NCBI GenBank assembly: GCA_964581115.1
Contig: CAZOMY010000003.1
Location: 1-64,000, forward strand
Length of the DNA: 64,000 nucleotides
Direction of reading: 5' to 3'
Source of the DNA: 2-02-FULL-55-14 sp964581115
GTDB lineage: Bacteria; Bacteroidota; Ignavibacteria; UBA10030
Shown here: piece after piece, positions 1 through 7,856 of the stretch
How positions within the stretch are numbered: position 1 is the first letter of the stretch
How the letters are laid out: every line of letters starts with the position of its first letter
Notes under the pieces: model-generated
What the model was told of the DNA's origin: nothing
What the model saw: only the letters and a program-made list of their open reading frames with translations
The model's database searches: none
Program-made: the position numbers and the translations under genes

Positions 1-48
1 AGAAGGGAGATGGGAGAAGGGAGATGGGAGAAGGGAGATGAGATGAAG
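1..48. repeat. 14-bp tandem repeat, about 3 copies
   Basis: The unit AGAAGGGAGATGGG is repeated at 1-14, 15-28 and 29-42 (last copy with one change) and trails off into a partial unit. It is purine-only on the plus strand. The array may continue to the left of the window. No coding potential or function is visible. Confidence 0.85.
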
Positions 49-130
49 GTGTCGCAGATCGGAACTTCACACGGTTTCGACCGTAGACCGCGATATCTGT
101 CTTTCTGAAAAAGGTCTCCGGAGTCGGACG

Positions 131-334
131 ATGGCACTATTGTTGCTTTGGCTGCTTCTCCTCTTCGTCTGCTGGCCGTTGGCGATCGCGGCGCTGATAC
201 TGTACCCGATCGTCTGGTTGCTGTTTCTTCCGTTCCGGCTCTTGGGGATCGCCGTTGAAGGCGTGTTCGAACTTCTGCGAGCCATCATCCTGCTTCCCTC
301 CCGAGTTCTCAAGGGCGGTACGGCAAGGTGGTGA
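131..334 (+). CDS. Small hydrophobic membrane protein, unknown function
   Basis: A 67-residue protein that is almost wholly hydrophobic: one long Leu/Ile/Val/Ala segment from residue 2 to about 40 (probably two closely spaced membrane helices with a Pro in each), then an amphipathic Val/Phe/Leu stretch and a short basic tail ending KGGTARW. I do not recognise a family. There is no clear Shine-Dalgarno sequence before the ATG. It lies upstream of the yraN-like gene on the same strand but is separated by about 200 bp, so it is probably a separate unit. The strongly biased hydrophobic composition supports a real small membrane protein rather than a chance frame, though the length leaves some doubt. 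Confidence 0.5.
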   Translation: MALLLLWLLLLFVCWPLAIAALILYPIVWLLFLPFRLLGIAVEGVFELLRAIILLPSRVLKGGTARW

Positions 335-541
335 GCTGGCGTGATCAGCTCCAGCGTCCAGGAAGTTCAGCGGACCGCGGGAAAAGGCATACGGCTAAGC
401 ACGCCAGGATCAATCGGCGTCTCCAAACTCCCCACAACAAAGGTGGTGGCGTCCATGGAGGTCCGTCAGTTGACCTGCAGTAAGTCCATCAGCATCCTGC
501 TGTAACCGATCAGCATCTGTTTGTCCGTCCGAGGGGGTTGT

Positions 542-898
542 ATGAGCATCCAACCGCTCGGTCCTCAGGGTGAGGACCACGCTGTCGCCTATCTGCTTGA
601 CCATGGCTATCGCATCCTTCATCGCAACTACAAGTACGGCCATCTCGAGATCGATGTCGTCGCCAGGGACGGGCCGGAGCTGGTCTTTGTGGAGGTGAAG
701 GCGCGGTCCAACCTTCAGTATGGAGCGCCGGAGTACTTCGTTACGGAGATCAAACAGGAGAAATTGAGGCGGGCGGCGCAGGCCTACATCGAGCAGTGGG
801 TATCAGGCCTCGTGACCTGCCGTTTCGACGTGATCGCCGTCATTGAGCGCGATGGATCGACGGAGGTCAGGCACCTGAAGAATGCGTTCTGGGGATAG
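542..898 (+). CDS. yraN: YraN/UPF0102 family nuclease-like protein
   Basis: 118 residues, the usual length for UPF0102. The family has an endonuclease-like fold related to Holliday-junction resolvases, and its cellular role is unsettled. Visible hallmarks are the N-terminal GPQGEDHAVAYL stretch (family G..GE..A..YL), the acidic pair in HLEID (about residues 36-38) and the FVEVKAR motif (E51, K53), which together make the expected PD-(D/E)XK-type site. I chose the ATG at 542 because GAGGGGG lies just upstream and the family starts here; an ATG seven codons earlier lacks such a site. The gene is alone, followed by a perfect hairpin at 920-953 and the convergent polyprenol-kinase gene. In many bacteria it sits near rnhB or rplS; that context is absent. 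Confidence 0.9.
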   Translation: MSIQPLGPQGEDHAVAYLLDHGYRILHRNYKYGHLEIDVVARDGPELVFVEVKARSNLQYGAPEYFVTEIKQEKLRRAAQAYIEQWVSGLVTCRFDVIAVIERDGSTEVRHLKNAFWG

Positions 899-919
899 CC
901 GAGAGCAGTTGAAGGATGA

Positions 920-953
920 ATCGTCACCCTGAGCGAAGTCGAAGGGTGACGAT
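920..953. terminator. Hairpin with 12-nt conserved loop between convergent genes
   Basis: Perfect 11-bp stem, ATCGTCACCCT (920-930) with AGGGTGACGAT (943-953), around the loop GAGCGAAGTCGA. It lies between the ends of yraN (+) and the polyprenol-kinase gene (-), so it could terminate either transcript, although there is no U-tract. The same loop with a different stem occurs at 12360-12393. Confidence 0.6.
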
Positions 954-1067
954 CCTTGGGGTGCAGCCGTGAAAGGGACGACTTCTCCCGTCCATCATCG
1001 CGGCACGCCGGCGTAGCAGCCGTGCTGATCTACTCACGACCACTCAGGCCGGCCGACGCAGAAGAAT

Positions 1068-1811
1068 TCATGGATAGATCGCGGCTGGTCCGCTCAGGTC
1101 CACGCCCGGCAGAACGAGCGCGTACAACGCCCAGAGGACGATCCCGACGCTGACGGGGACGGCGATGTTGTCGTCGATGCGGGAGGCCGACTCCGTGACT
1201 GCGCCAGCCGCGGCGGCGATGACTCCCAGCAGATACTCAACGGGGCCCGCGCCCGCCTTGGGTGAGGCGAGCACGACAATGACGGCCGAGATGAAGAAGG
1301 CCATGGCTCCTTCGAGGCTCTTGCGGAAGAACCGCCGGCGTCCGAAGCGACGCCCGACCAGGGCCGACGTGGAATCCGAAATGATCAGAACGGCGAAGGC
1401 CGTGATCATTACCAGCTTCGGGAATACGACCACGCACAGGACGGCCGACAGCAGGACATTGGTGGCGCCGTTCAGCCGCTTGACCTTCTCGTCCTGTTCA
1501 TGCCTGCGGAGCAGCCAGCCGAAGACCCGGTAGAAGAGGCGCGCAACAGGGGGGAAATAATACCGGGCGAGGTCGACGATCAGGAAGCCCGCCGTGACCG
1601 GGATCAGCAGGGTCAGCGCCAGGTCGCGGGTGATGAAAGTGTAGACAACGGGGATGGAGAGGGAGCAGAGGTGGATCGCCTTGCGGACGATCTCGGAGCG
1701 ATAATCGATCGTCGCGGCCGCGTGGATTTCGTGCCCCTTGTCCGCCTGGACCGGCGCGGCCGGCCGGTCCGGTGTGGTAGAGGACAATGTCGTGCGATCG
1801 ATGGGCGTCAT
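1068..1811 (-). CDS. SEC59/DGK1/VTE5-type polyprenol or diacylglycerol kinase homologue
   Basis: A 247-residue membrane protein with about seven hydrophobic segments. Motifs typical of the dolichol/phytol/CTP-dependent diacylglycerol kinase superfamily are visible: RKAIHLCSLSIP near residue 44, LNGATNVLLSAV, ISDSTSALVGRRFGRRRF, KSLEGAMAFF and the C-terminal E-x-x-S-R-IDDNIAVP. Family members phosphorylate lipid alcohols (dolichol, phytol, diacylglycerol) using CTP; the substrate here cannot be read from sequence. The start codon overlaps the ftsH stop as ATGA, so it is translated as the last gene of a tilS-hpt-ftsH operon. The first 35 residues are Thr/Pro/Ala-rich and unlike the family, so the true start could be internal. 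Confidence 0.8.
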   Translation of the reverse strand: MTPIDRTTLSSTTPDRPAAPVQADKGHEIHAAATIDYRSEIVRKAIHLCSLSIPVVYTFITRDLALTLLIPVTAGFLIVDLARYYFPPVARLFYRVFGWLLRRHEQDEKVKRLNGATNVLLSAVLCVVVFPKLVMITAFAVLIISDSTSALVGRRFGRRRFFRKSLEGAMAFFISAVIVVLASPKAGAGPVEYLLGVIAAAAGAVTESASRIDDNIAVPVSVGIVLWALYALVLPGVDLSGPAAIYP

Positions 1812-3856
1812 GCCTTCGCCGGCGCCGGGGTCGGAGCGGGGCGCTTGTCGACCGGGGGCAGCGGAAGGCCGCGCATGACCTTGTCGATCTCGTCGGCGTC
1901 GAGGATCTCGCGTTCGAGCAGGGCGTTCGACAGGCGATGGAGGACGGCCATGTTGTCCTTGAGGATCTTTTCGGACTTTTTCATCGCCTTGGTGACGATC
2001 GCCCGGATCTCGGCGTCGATGGCGATGGCCGTGTTCTCGCTGTAGTTGCGCGAACGCGTGATCTCGCGGCCGAGGAAGAGCTCCTCTTCTTTGTTGCCGT
2101 AGGCGAGCGGTCCGAGCTTATCGCTCATGCCCCACTCGCACACCATCTTCCGCGCCAACTCTGTCGCGCGCTCGATGTCATTGCCGGCGCCCGTCGTGAT
2201 CTGGTTGAACACGAGCTTCTCTGCGGCGCGGCCGCCGAGCGCGTAGGTGATCATCGATTCGAGATACTCGCGCGAGTAGGTGTGCTTCTCGTCGATCGGC
2301 AGGTACGTCGTGACGCCGAGAGCGCGTCCGCGCGGAATGATCGTCACTTTGTGCACGGGGTCGGCCTCGGGCAGGTACTTCGCGACAAGCACGTGCCCCG
2401 CTTCGTGGTACGCCGTCACCTTCTTCTCGCGGTCCGAGATCAGGAGCGTCTTCCGCTCCATCCCCATCATCACTTTGTCCTTCGCTTCTTCGAAGTGCCT
2501 CATCGTGACGGCCTTGCTGTTCTGCCGGGCCGCCAAGAGCGCCGCTTCGTTCACGAGGTTGGCGATGTCGGCGCCCGAAAGTCCGGGCGTCCCCTTCGCC
2601 AGCGTGTCGATGCGCACGTCCTCCGCGAGCGGTATGTTCTTCGTATGCACCTTGAAGATGCCTTCGCGTCCCTTGACGTCCGGACGGTCGACAACCACCT
2701 GACGGTCGAACCGGCCCGGCCGGAGCAGGGCGGGATCGAGCACGTCGGGACGGTTCGTCGCCGCGATGATGATCACCCCGCTGTTCTGCTCGAAGCCGTC
2801 CATCTCGACGAGCAGCTGGTTCAGCGTCTGTTCGCGCTCGTCGTGGCCGCCGCCAAGGCCCGCGCCGCGATGACGGCCGACGGCGTCGATCTCATCGATG
2901 AAAATGATGCACGGTGCGCTCTTCTTGCCCTGTTCGAACAGGTCGCGCACGCGACTTGCTCCGACGCCGACGAACATCTCAACAAAGTCGGCCCCGCTGA
3001 TCGAAAAGAACGGAACGCCCGCTTCGCCCGCTACGGCCCGCGCCAGCAGGGTCTTGCCCGTGCCCGGAGGTCCAAGCAACAGCACGCCGCGCGGGATCTT
3101 GCCTCCGAGACGCTGGAATTTTGACGGTTCCTTGAGGAATTCGATGACCTCTTGGAGCTCGACCTTGGCCTCGTCGGCCCCCGCGACATCCTGGAACGTC
3201 ACATTCGTCATGCCCTCCGTCAGGAGCTTCGCCCGGCTCTTGCCGAACGAGAAGAGCCCCTTCGTGCCTCCGCCGGCCCCGCCTCCCTGCATGCGCCGGA
3301 AGATCACAAACCAGATGCCGAGCAGCAGGATCCACGGCAGAATGCTGATCAATGCGTTCAGCCAGGTGTTATCCTCCTTTTCCACTCTGAACTTCAATCC
3401 CTGGGCGCTCCATTGCTGCACAAGCGATTCGTCCAGCGCCGTGTACGGGAGGGTCAGAACGATCTTGGTCGCGTTCTTGGCCGTCTTGCCGTTCGCCGTC
3501 GTGATCTCCATCGGCTCCTTCAACTTGCCGTGGAAATCATAGACATTGAACCCGGTGATCTTGACGACCGCTTCGGAGAACTTCTGGTCAGCCATCAACT
3601 GCTGGAACGTGCCGAACCCGACCTCGTATTCCGTCTCCTCGCTTGCTCGGAACACCCACATGACCATGAAGACGACCATGATGATGCCGACCCAGCTCAG
3701 CACCACACGGCCGAATTTGGTCCACGGGGACTCTTCATCAGGCCGGGGGCGTTGGGGCCGGCGAGGTGCGGGAGGGCGCGGACCACCCTGCGGCGGCCTT
3801 CGACGGCCTCCATCCTTCATGCCCTGATCTCCATCCTCATTCAACCATGCAGCCAT
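1808..3856 (-). CDS. ftsH: ATP-dependent zinc metalloprotease FtsH
   Basis: 682 residues, typical for FtsH, the membrane-anchored AAA+ protease that degrades misassembled membrane proteins and regulatory substrates. Order: a Pro/Arg-rich cytoplasmic N-tail (residues 13-42), TM1 about 48-69, a periplasmic domain, TM2 about 167-187, Walker A GPPGTGKT (262-269), Walker B IIFIDEID (about 317-324), the pore motif MFVGVGA, the second region of homology with ATNRPDVLDPALLRPGRFDR, and the zinc-binding HEAGH (about 484-488) that defines the M41 peptidase. The ATG at 3856 has AAAGGAG ten bases upstream. It sits between hpt (33 bp upstream) and the lipid-kinase gene (ATGA overlap). The tilS-hpt-ftsH order is widely conserved in bacteria, which strengthens all three calls. 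Confidence 0.98.
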   Translation of the reverse strand: MAAWLNEDGDQGMKDGGRRRPPQGGPRPPAPRRPQRPRPDEESPWTKFGRVVLSWVGIIMVVFMVMWVFRASEETEYEVGFGTFQQLMADQKFSEAVVKITGFNVYDFHGKLKEPMEITTANGKTAKNATKIVLTLPYTALDESLVQQWSAQGLKFRVEKEDNTWLNALISILPWILLLGIWFVIFRRMQGGGAGGGTKGLFSFGKSRAKLLTEGMTNVTFQDVAGADEAKVELQEVIEFLKEPSKFQRLGGKIPRGVLLLGPPGTGKTLLARAVAGEAGVPFFSISGADFVEMFVGVGASRVRDLFEQGKKSAPCIIFIDEIDAVGRHRGAGLGGGHDEREQTLNQLLVEMDGFEQNSGVIIIAATNRPDVLDPALLRPGRFDRQVVVDRPDVKGREGIFKVHTKNIPLAEDVRIDTLAKGTPGLSGADIANLVNEAALLAARQNSKAVTMRHFEEAKDKVMMGMERKTLLISDREKKVTAYHEAGHVLVAKYLPEADPVHKVTIIPRGRALGVTTYLPIDEKHTYSREYLESMITYALGGRAAEKLVFNQITTGAGNDIERATELARKMVCEWGMSDKLGPLAYGNKEEELFLGREITRSRNYSENTAIAIDAEIRAIVTKAMKKSEKILKDNMAVLHRLSNALLEREILDADEIDKVMRGLPLPPVDKRPAPTPAPAKA

Positions 3857-3888
3857 GTCGCTGGAACTCCTTTCATTCTGCCAGAGTG

Positions 3889-4437
3889 TCAGGCGCGCGG
3901 GCGCTGACGATACACAGCCCTTAAATTACGAAGTTTTTGAGCGTGGTCCAAGCCATACCCGATCACGAATTCGGGCGGGATCTCAAAGCCGACGTAGTCA
4001 ATTGGAAAATCGATCTTGGGGATCCCCTTCTTCAGAAGAAGAGTAACAAAGCGAAGCGACGCGGGGTTCTCTGCAAGGATGTGCTTGCGAATATAGTCGA
4101 CGGAGAGGCCGGTATCGACGATATCTTCGACGACGATGATATCCCGCCCCGCCACCTGGCAGTTGAGCTCCTTGATCATCTTGACCTGTCCGGATGAAAT
4201 CTTGGCGTCGCCGTACGACGAAAGCTTCATGAAATCGATCTCGCAGTCGACCGTCACCTCCCTGACGAGGTCGCCGATGAAGATGAACGACCCGTTCAGG
4301 ACGCCGATGAAGATCGGTACCTTGCCCGCGTAGTCTCGATCGATCTGTTCTGCCAGCTCCCTGACCCGGGTCTGGATCTGCGACGCGCTGATATAGAGGT
4401 CGAACGGCTCGTTGTTGACGACGATGGTCTCGGACAT
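3889..4437 (-). CDS. hpt: Hypoxanthine phosphoribosyltransferase
   Basis: 182 residues, standard length for the purine-salvage enzyme that joins hypoxanthine (or guanine) to PRPP. The PRPP-binding motif IIVVEDIVDTGLS is at about residues 100-112, with the acidic pair E104/D105. Other family signatures are GVLNGSFIFIGDL (PPi loop), the SSYG flexible loop motif and the C-terminal VGFEIPPEFVIGYGLD. The open frame extends 48 codons further upstream into tilS, but MSETIVVNNE is the normal start, so I use ATG 4437. It follows tilS with a 5-bp gap and precedes ftsH, a conserved arrangement. No anomaly is seen. Confidence 0.96.
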   Translation of the reverse strand: MSETIVVNNEPFDLYISASQIQTRVRELAEQIDRDYAGKVPIFIGVLNGSFIFIGDLVREVTVDCEIDFMKLSSYGDAKISSGQVKMIKELNCQVAGRDIIVVEDIVDTGLSVDYIRKHILAENPASLRFVTLLLKKGIPKIDFPIDYVGFEIPPEFVIGYGLDHAQKLRNLRAVYRQRPRA

Positions 4438-4442
4438 ACTAT

Positions 4443-5822
4443 TCAGACGGTTGAGTGATAGGAGAATTGTAATACCTGCTTCGTGCCGGGACGGACCTTG
4501 ACCCGGTTGTCGACGGCCACGCCGCAGAGCCAAATGATACGTCCGCCGGAAAGGACGACCGGCACGCGGCGCTTTTGCCATGCCGGCACTTTGCGGTCGG
4601 TCAGCAGATCGCTGACCTTTCGTGCGGCGGTCATCCCGAGAGGCACGATCCGGTCGGCCGGCTTCCAGATCCGGGTTGTCAAGCGGCCACGCAGCGCACC
4701 AACGTCCACCCAGGCCCGCGACGGCGGACCCTTCACCGACCGAGGCACACTCCGCGGGCGGGAGATGCGAAGTCGTCCGCCTGCAATGGCGGTGGAACTG
4801 CCCGGTGATACGGCGATGGCCCGCTTCGACAGCGGCTGTGATCTCACGAGCGACAGTCCATCCCGTTCACGAAAAGCCTGCCAAGCGCGGTCCATCGGCC
4901 GCCACCTGCCGACCGGGAGGGACAGCAACGCTCTCAACGCCCTCAGTCGCGCATCCGTCGGTGGCAGTGACGCTCGCCGGAGCAGACTCGTCAGCATCTC
5001 CGCCACAACGGCGTCCGGCCAGCGTCCGATCTCATCGGCGTGCAGGACATGCACCCCGCGCTCGGATCGCAGGGCCTGTTGTTCGAGCCGCGAGAGGATC
5101 CCCTCGGCCGCTTCGCCGAGCGACCTCGCCGCTTCGGCCAGACGGGGGAGTGTGGCCGTGGCGTCGATCTTCAGCCGGCGGCCCACCAGGGCCAGCAGAC
5201 GGTGTCGGACAAGATTTCGGCGGAAGGTAAGATCATCGTTGGAGGCATCGTCTCGAAACGCGAGCCGACGACGGCGCACGTAGCGTTCGATCTCCTCCCG
5301 CGAGACCGTGAGCAACGGCCGGGCAACCGGCGGGCGCCGGAGCACCGGCAGGATGCCGGAGAGGCCGCGGCGATGCGATCCGCGCATGGCCCGCAACAGG
5401 ACGGTCTCGGCCTGATCGTCGGCGTGGTGGGCGGTGAGAATGACGTCGGCCCCTGTCTGACGGCGCAGCCGTTCGAGGGCGCGGTATCGCAAGTGTCGGG
5501 CGGCTTGTTCGATGCCCATATGGTGTCGCCGTCGGTATGCGTCCGTTCGAACGTGCGAGAAGACGTATCGTACCTTCCAAGTTCGAGCGATGGTTGCCAC
5601 AAAGGCGGCATCGGCATCGGCTTCTGATCCCCGCAAACCGTGATGCACGTGGGCGAACACGACCGACATTCGCAGCGATGGGGCAAGACGGCGCACGGCG
5701 TCGGCGAGGGCCATCGAATCACGGCCGCCGCTGACCGCAACGAGCACGCTGCCTCCACCGGGCAGAAGACGGCGGAGCATGTCTTGTACGGTTCGAAGGA
5801 TCGGGTCGCGAGGGGTCTGCAC
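4443..5822 (-). CDS. tilS: tRNA(Ile)-lysidine synthetase
   Basis: About 459 residues. TilS uses ATP to attach lysine to C34 of the CAT-anticodon tRNA-Ile so that it reads AUA. The PP-loop motif SGGRDS is at residues 31-36, followed by HVHHGLRG, the ATP-binding segment ILTAHHADDQAETVLLRAMRG, and a C-terminal TilS domain with RKVSDLLTDRKVP and the VVLSGGRIIWLCGVAVDNR ending. I place the start at GTG 5822, because this keeps the N-terminal helix that normally precedes the PP-loop; ATG 5780 would leave only 16 residues, and the longest frame (5978) runs through a poly-A leader. It is the first gene of the tilS-hpt-ftsH-kinase operon, divergent from the histidine kinase. Confidence 0.92.
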   Translation of the reverse strand: MQTPRDPILRTVQDMLRRLLPGGGSVLVAVSGGRDSMALADAVRRLAPSLRMSVVFAHVHHGLRGSEADADAAFVATIARTWKVRYVFSHVRTDAYRRRHHMGIEQAARHLRYRALERLRRQTGADVILTAHHADDQAETVLLRAMRGSHRRGLSGILPVLRRPPVARPLLTVSREEIERYVRRRRLAFRDDASNDDLTFRRNLVRHRLLALVGRRLKIDATATLPRLAEAARSLGEAAEGILSRLEQQALRSERGVHVLHADEIGRWPDAVVAEMLTSLLRRASLPPTDARLRALRALLSLPVGRWRPMDRAWQAFRERDGLSLVRSQPLSKRAIAVSPGSSTAIAGGRLRISRPRSVPRSVKGPPSRAWVDVGALRGRLTTRIWKPADRIVPLGMTAARKVSDLLTDRKVPAWQKRRVPVVLSGGRIIWLCGVAVDNRVKVRPGTKQVLQFSYHSTV

Positions 5823-5917
5823 AGCCCTGAACGGGAGAATAAAAAAACCCTGACCGCGATCGGCCAAGGCGAAAGGCAGGTCAACGTACCGAAAAAGCCC
5901 CCGAAAGACAAGACAGG

Positions 5918-5946
5918 TTGCGCCTCCCGGCAATTCGGGGTACCTT
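5918..5946 (+). promoter_or_regulatory. Possible sigma-70-type promoter of the two-component operon
   Basis: TTGCGC (5918-5923) and TACCTT (5941-5946) are separated by exactly 17 bp and would start transcription near 5953, about 25 bp before the leader ORF. The elements are imperfect, so this is only a candidate. The 213-bp divergent region holds no other gene. Confidence 0.3.
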
Positions 5947-5976
5947 GAAAAAAACCAACCGCCAAGGACGCCAAGC

Positions 5977-6039
5977 ATGAAGAAGAACGTGTTGCCTCTT
6001 CTCCGAAGTCGGCACCAGTCGTCCAGCGCAAGAGCATGA
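5977..6039 (+). CDS. Possible 20-residue leader peptide coupled to the histidine kinase
   Basis: ATG at 5977 opens a 20-codon frame (MKKNVLPLLRSRHQSSSARA) whose TGA overlaps the kinase ATG in the arrangement ATGA (6036-6039). AAGGAC lies about nine bases before its start, whereas the kinase start has only a weak purine run of its own. This layout would couple kinase translation to translation of the leader. It is basic and has no recognisable domain. Chance occurrence is possible for so short a frame; conservation in relatives would decide. Confidence 0.35.
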   Translation: MKKNVLPLLRSRHQSSSARA

Positions 6040-7856
6040 GAGGGCTACGATATAGGATCGCCTTCGGGTACCTGGTGGTCGTGCTGATCGGCCTCGCGAC
6101 GAGCATGGTGGCTGTCTACAACTTCTCGGTCGTCAGCCGAGAGATCGGGTCGATCCTGCAAGACCGGTTCCGCATCACGCTGGCGGCGCAGAACATGGTC
6201 CGGTCGGTCGAACGACAGGAGAATGCCCAGCTGGCCATGCTACTCGACGACCCCGATCTGGCGTACGTCCAGTTCACGGCCACAGGCGGCATCTTTCTGG
6301 GATGGCAAGAAGAGGCACGCAGGAACATTCTTGATCCGTCCGACCGGGCCCTCCTGGAGCGCATCGAGCGCCGATATCGTTTGTACAGCTCCTACGCCGA
6401 TTCCCTCTACCGCCTCCTGCAGCAGCCGAACGGGAACGCGCGGGCGACGGCATACAAATTCAAGGTCGTCCGTCCCTATGCCGAATCGCTGAAAGAGGAT
6501 TGCTTCCAGCTGTTGGAGCGCAGTCAGACCGCCATCTCGCGCACCGAGGAGACCATCGGCAGCACGATCAAGGCGGCCATGCTCACCGTCATCGTGGCCT
6601 CCATCGGCGCCGTTGTCCTCAGCTTCTTCGCCAGTCGCAGATTCATCCTGTCGCTGCAACCGCTCGAGACGCTCACGCGGTCCGTGCGGCTGATCGGTCG
6701 TGGCCGGCTGAATCAGAAGATCGATGTGGTCGGGACCGACGAGATCGGCGAGCTAAGCATTGAATTCAACAAGATGACGGAGCGGCTCCGGCTCTACGAG
6801 GAGTCGAACATCCACACGCTTATCACGGAGAAGAAGCGGTCCGAAACGATCGTCGCCAGCATCGCCGACCCGGTGGTCGTGACGAACGACCGTCAGATGG
6901 TCATGCTGATGAATGCGGCGGCCGAGCGGCTCTTCGGGATCTCGGGCCGTTCGTGGGAGGGGTTGACGCTGGCGGCGGTCGTGCGCGACGAACGATGGAT
7001 GGACATCCTGCTCGGGCGGCGATCGGACCGGGAAGAGACCCTGTTGACGACGGAGCAGGACGGACGCACCCTGTATTTCAGGCCGCGTCGGACGGTGATC
7101 ACCGACGAGCAGGGGATCGCACAAGGGACCGTCACGCTGCTCCAGGACGTCACCCGGTTCAAGGACCTCGACCGCATGAAGTCCGAATTCGTTGCGACGG
7201 TCTCGCACGAGCTGCGCACGCCGCTGACCTCGCTCAACATGAGCGTCGATATCCTTCTGCAGGAAGTGCTCGGCCGTCTCACCGACCGCCAGCGCGAACT
7301 CATTGCGGCATCGAAAGATGACGTCGAGCGGCTTCGCAAGCTCGTCCACGACCTGCTGGAACTGGCCCGGCTCGAATCGGGGAAGCAGGAGATCCACCGG
7401 GAGCCGGTCCACCTCCGGGACATCGTGGACGAAGCCGTGCGTCCAATGCGATTGCCGTTCACCGAGAAGGAGATCCGGCTCGACACCGACATTCCGAATG
7501 ACCTCCCCGTCGTGTCGGTCGACCGGCGGCAGTTCGTCTGGGTCGTATCGAACCTTGTGAACAACGCCCTGCGGTACACGTCGAGCGGAGGCCGCGTGCG
7601 CATCGTCGCAACGCACCAGACCGGCCATCTACGCGTTGCCGTCGAAGATACCGGCAAGGGTATCCCGGCGGACCAGCTCGAGCACATCTTCGAAAAGTTC
7701 GTGCAGGTCCAGGAAGGGAGCGAACTCAGCCCCGGAAGCGTCGGCCTGGGCCTCGCGATCGCGCGCGGCGTTGTCGAAGCGCACGGAGGCGTGATCGGCG
7801 TCGAGAGCGAGGTCGGTCGCGGTACCACGTTCACCTTCACCATTCCATTGACATGA
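6036..7856 (+). CDS. Membrane sensor histidine kinase (HAMP-PAS-HisKA-HATPase)
   Basis: 606 residues. TM1 at about 8-28, an extracytoplasmic helical sensor domain (about 30-178), TM2 at about 179-198, HAMP at about 200-255, a PAS domain at about 265-375 (SIADPVVVTNDRQMVMLMN), then the dimerisation/phosphoacceptor domain with VSHELRTPLTSL (His391) and a catalytic ATPase domain with NLVNNALRYT (N box), DTGKGIP (G1) and GLGLAIARG (G2). It autophosphorylates on His391 and donates to the next gene's product. The sensor/HAMP/PAS layout plus an NtrC-type partner recalls the KinB-AlgB type of pair; that resemblance is by architecture only. It overlaps the next gene by ATGA, so the pair is translationally coupled. 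The input signal is unknown. Confidence 0.95.
   Translation: MRGLRYRIAFGYLVVVLIGLATSMVAVYNFSVVSREIGSILQDRFRITLAAQNMVRSVERQENAQLAMLLDDPDLAYVQFTATGGIFLGWQEEARRNILDPSDRALLERIERRYRLYSSYADSLYRLLQQPNGNARATAYKFKVVRPYAESLKEDCFQLLERSQTAISRTEETIGSTIKAAMLTVIVASIGAVVLSFFASRRFILSLQPLETLTRSVRLIGRGRLNQKIDVVGTDEIGELSIEFNKMTERLRLYEESNIHTLITEKKRSETIVASIADPVVVTNDRQMVMLMNAAAERLFGISGRSWEGLTLAAVVRDERWMDILLGRRSDREETLLTTEQDGRTLYFRPRRTVITDEQGIAQGTVTLLQDVTRFKDLDRMKSEFVATVSHELRTPLTSLNMSVDILLQEVLGRLTDRQRELIAASKDDVERLRKLVHDLLELARLESGKQEIHREPVHLRDIVDEAVRPMRLPFTEKEIRLDTDIPNDLPVVSVDRRQFVWVVSNLVNNALRYTSSGGRVRIVATHQTGHLRVAVEDTGKGIPADQLEHIFEKFVQVQEGSELSPGSVGLGLAIARGVVEAHGGVIGVESEVGRGTTFTFTIPLT

Noticed and set aside
1787..3124. 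445-codon plus-strand frame opposite ftsH
   Set aside because: Mirror of ftsH; no homology, high Arg/His content.
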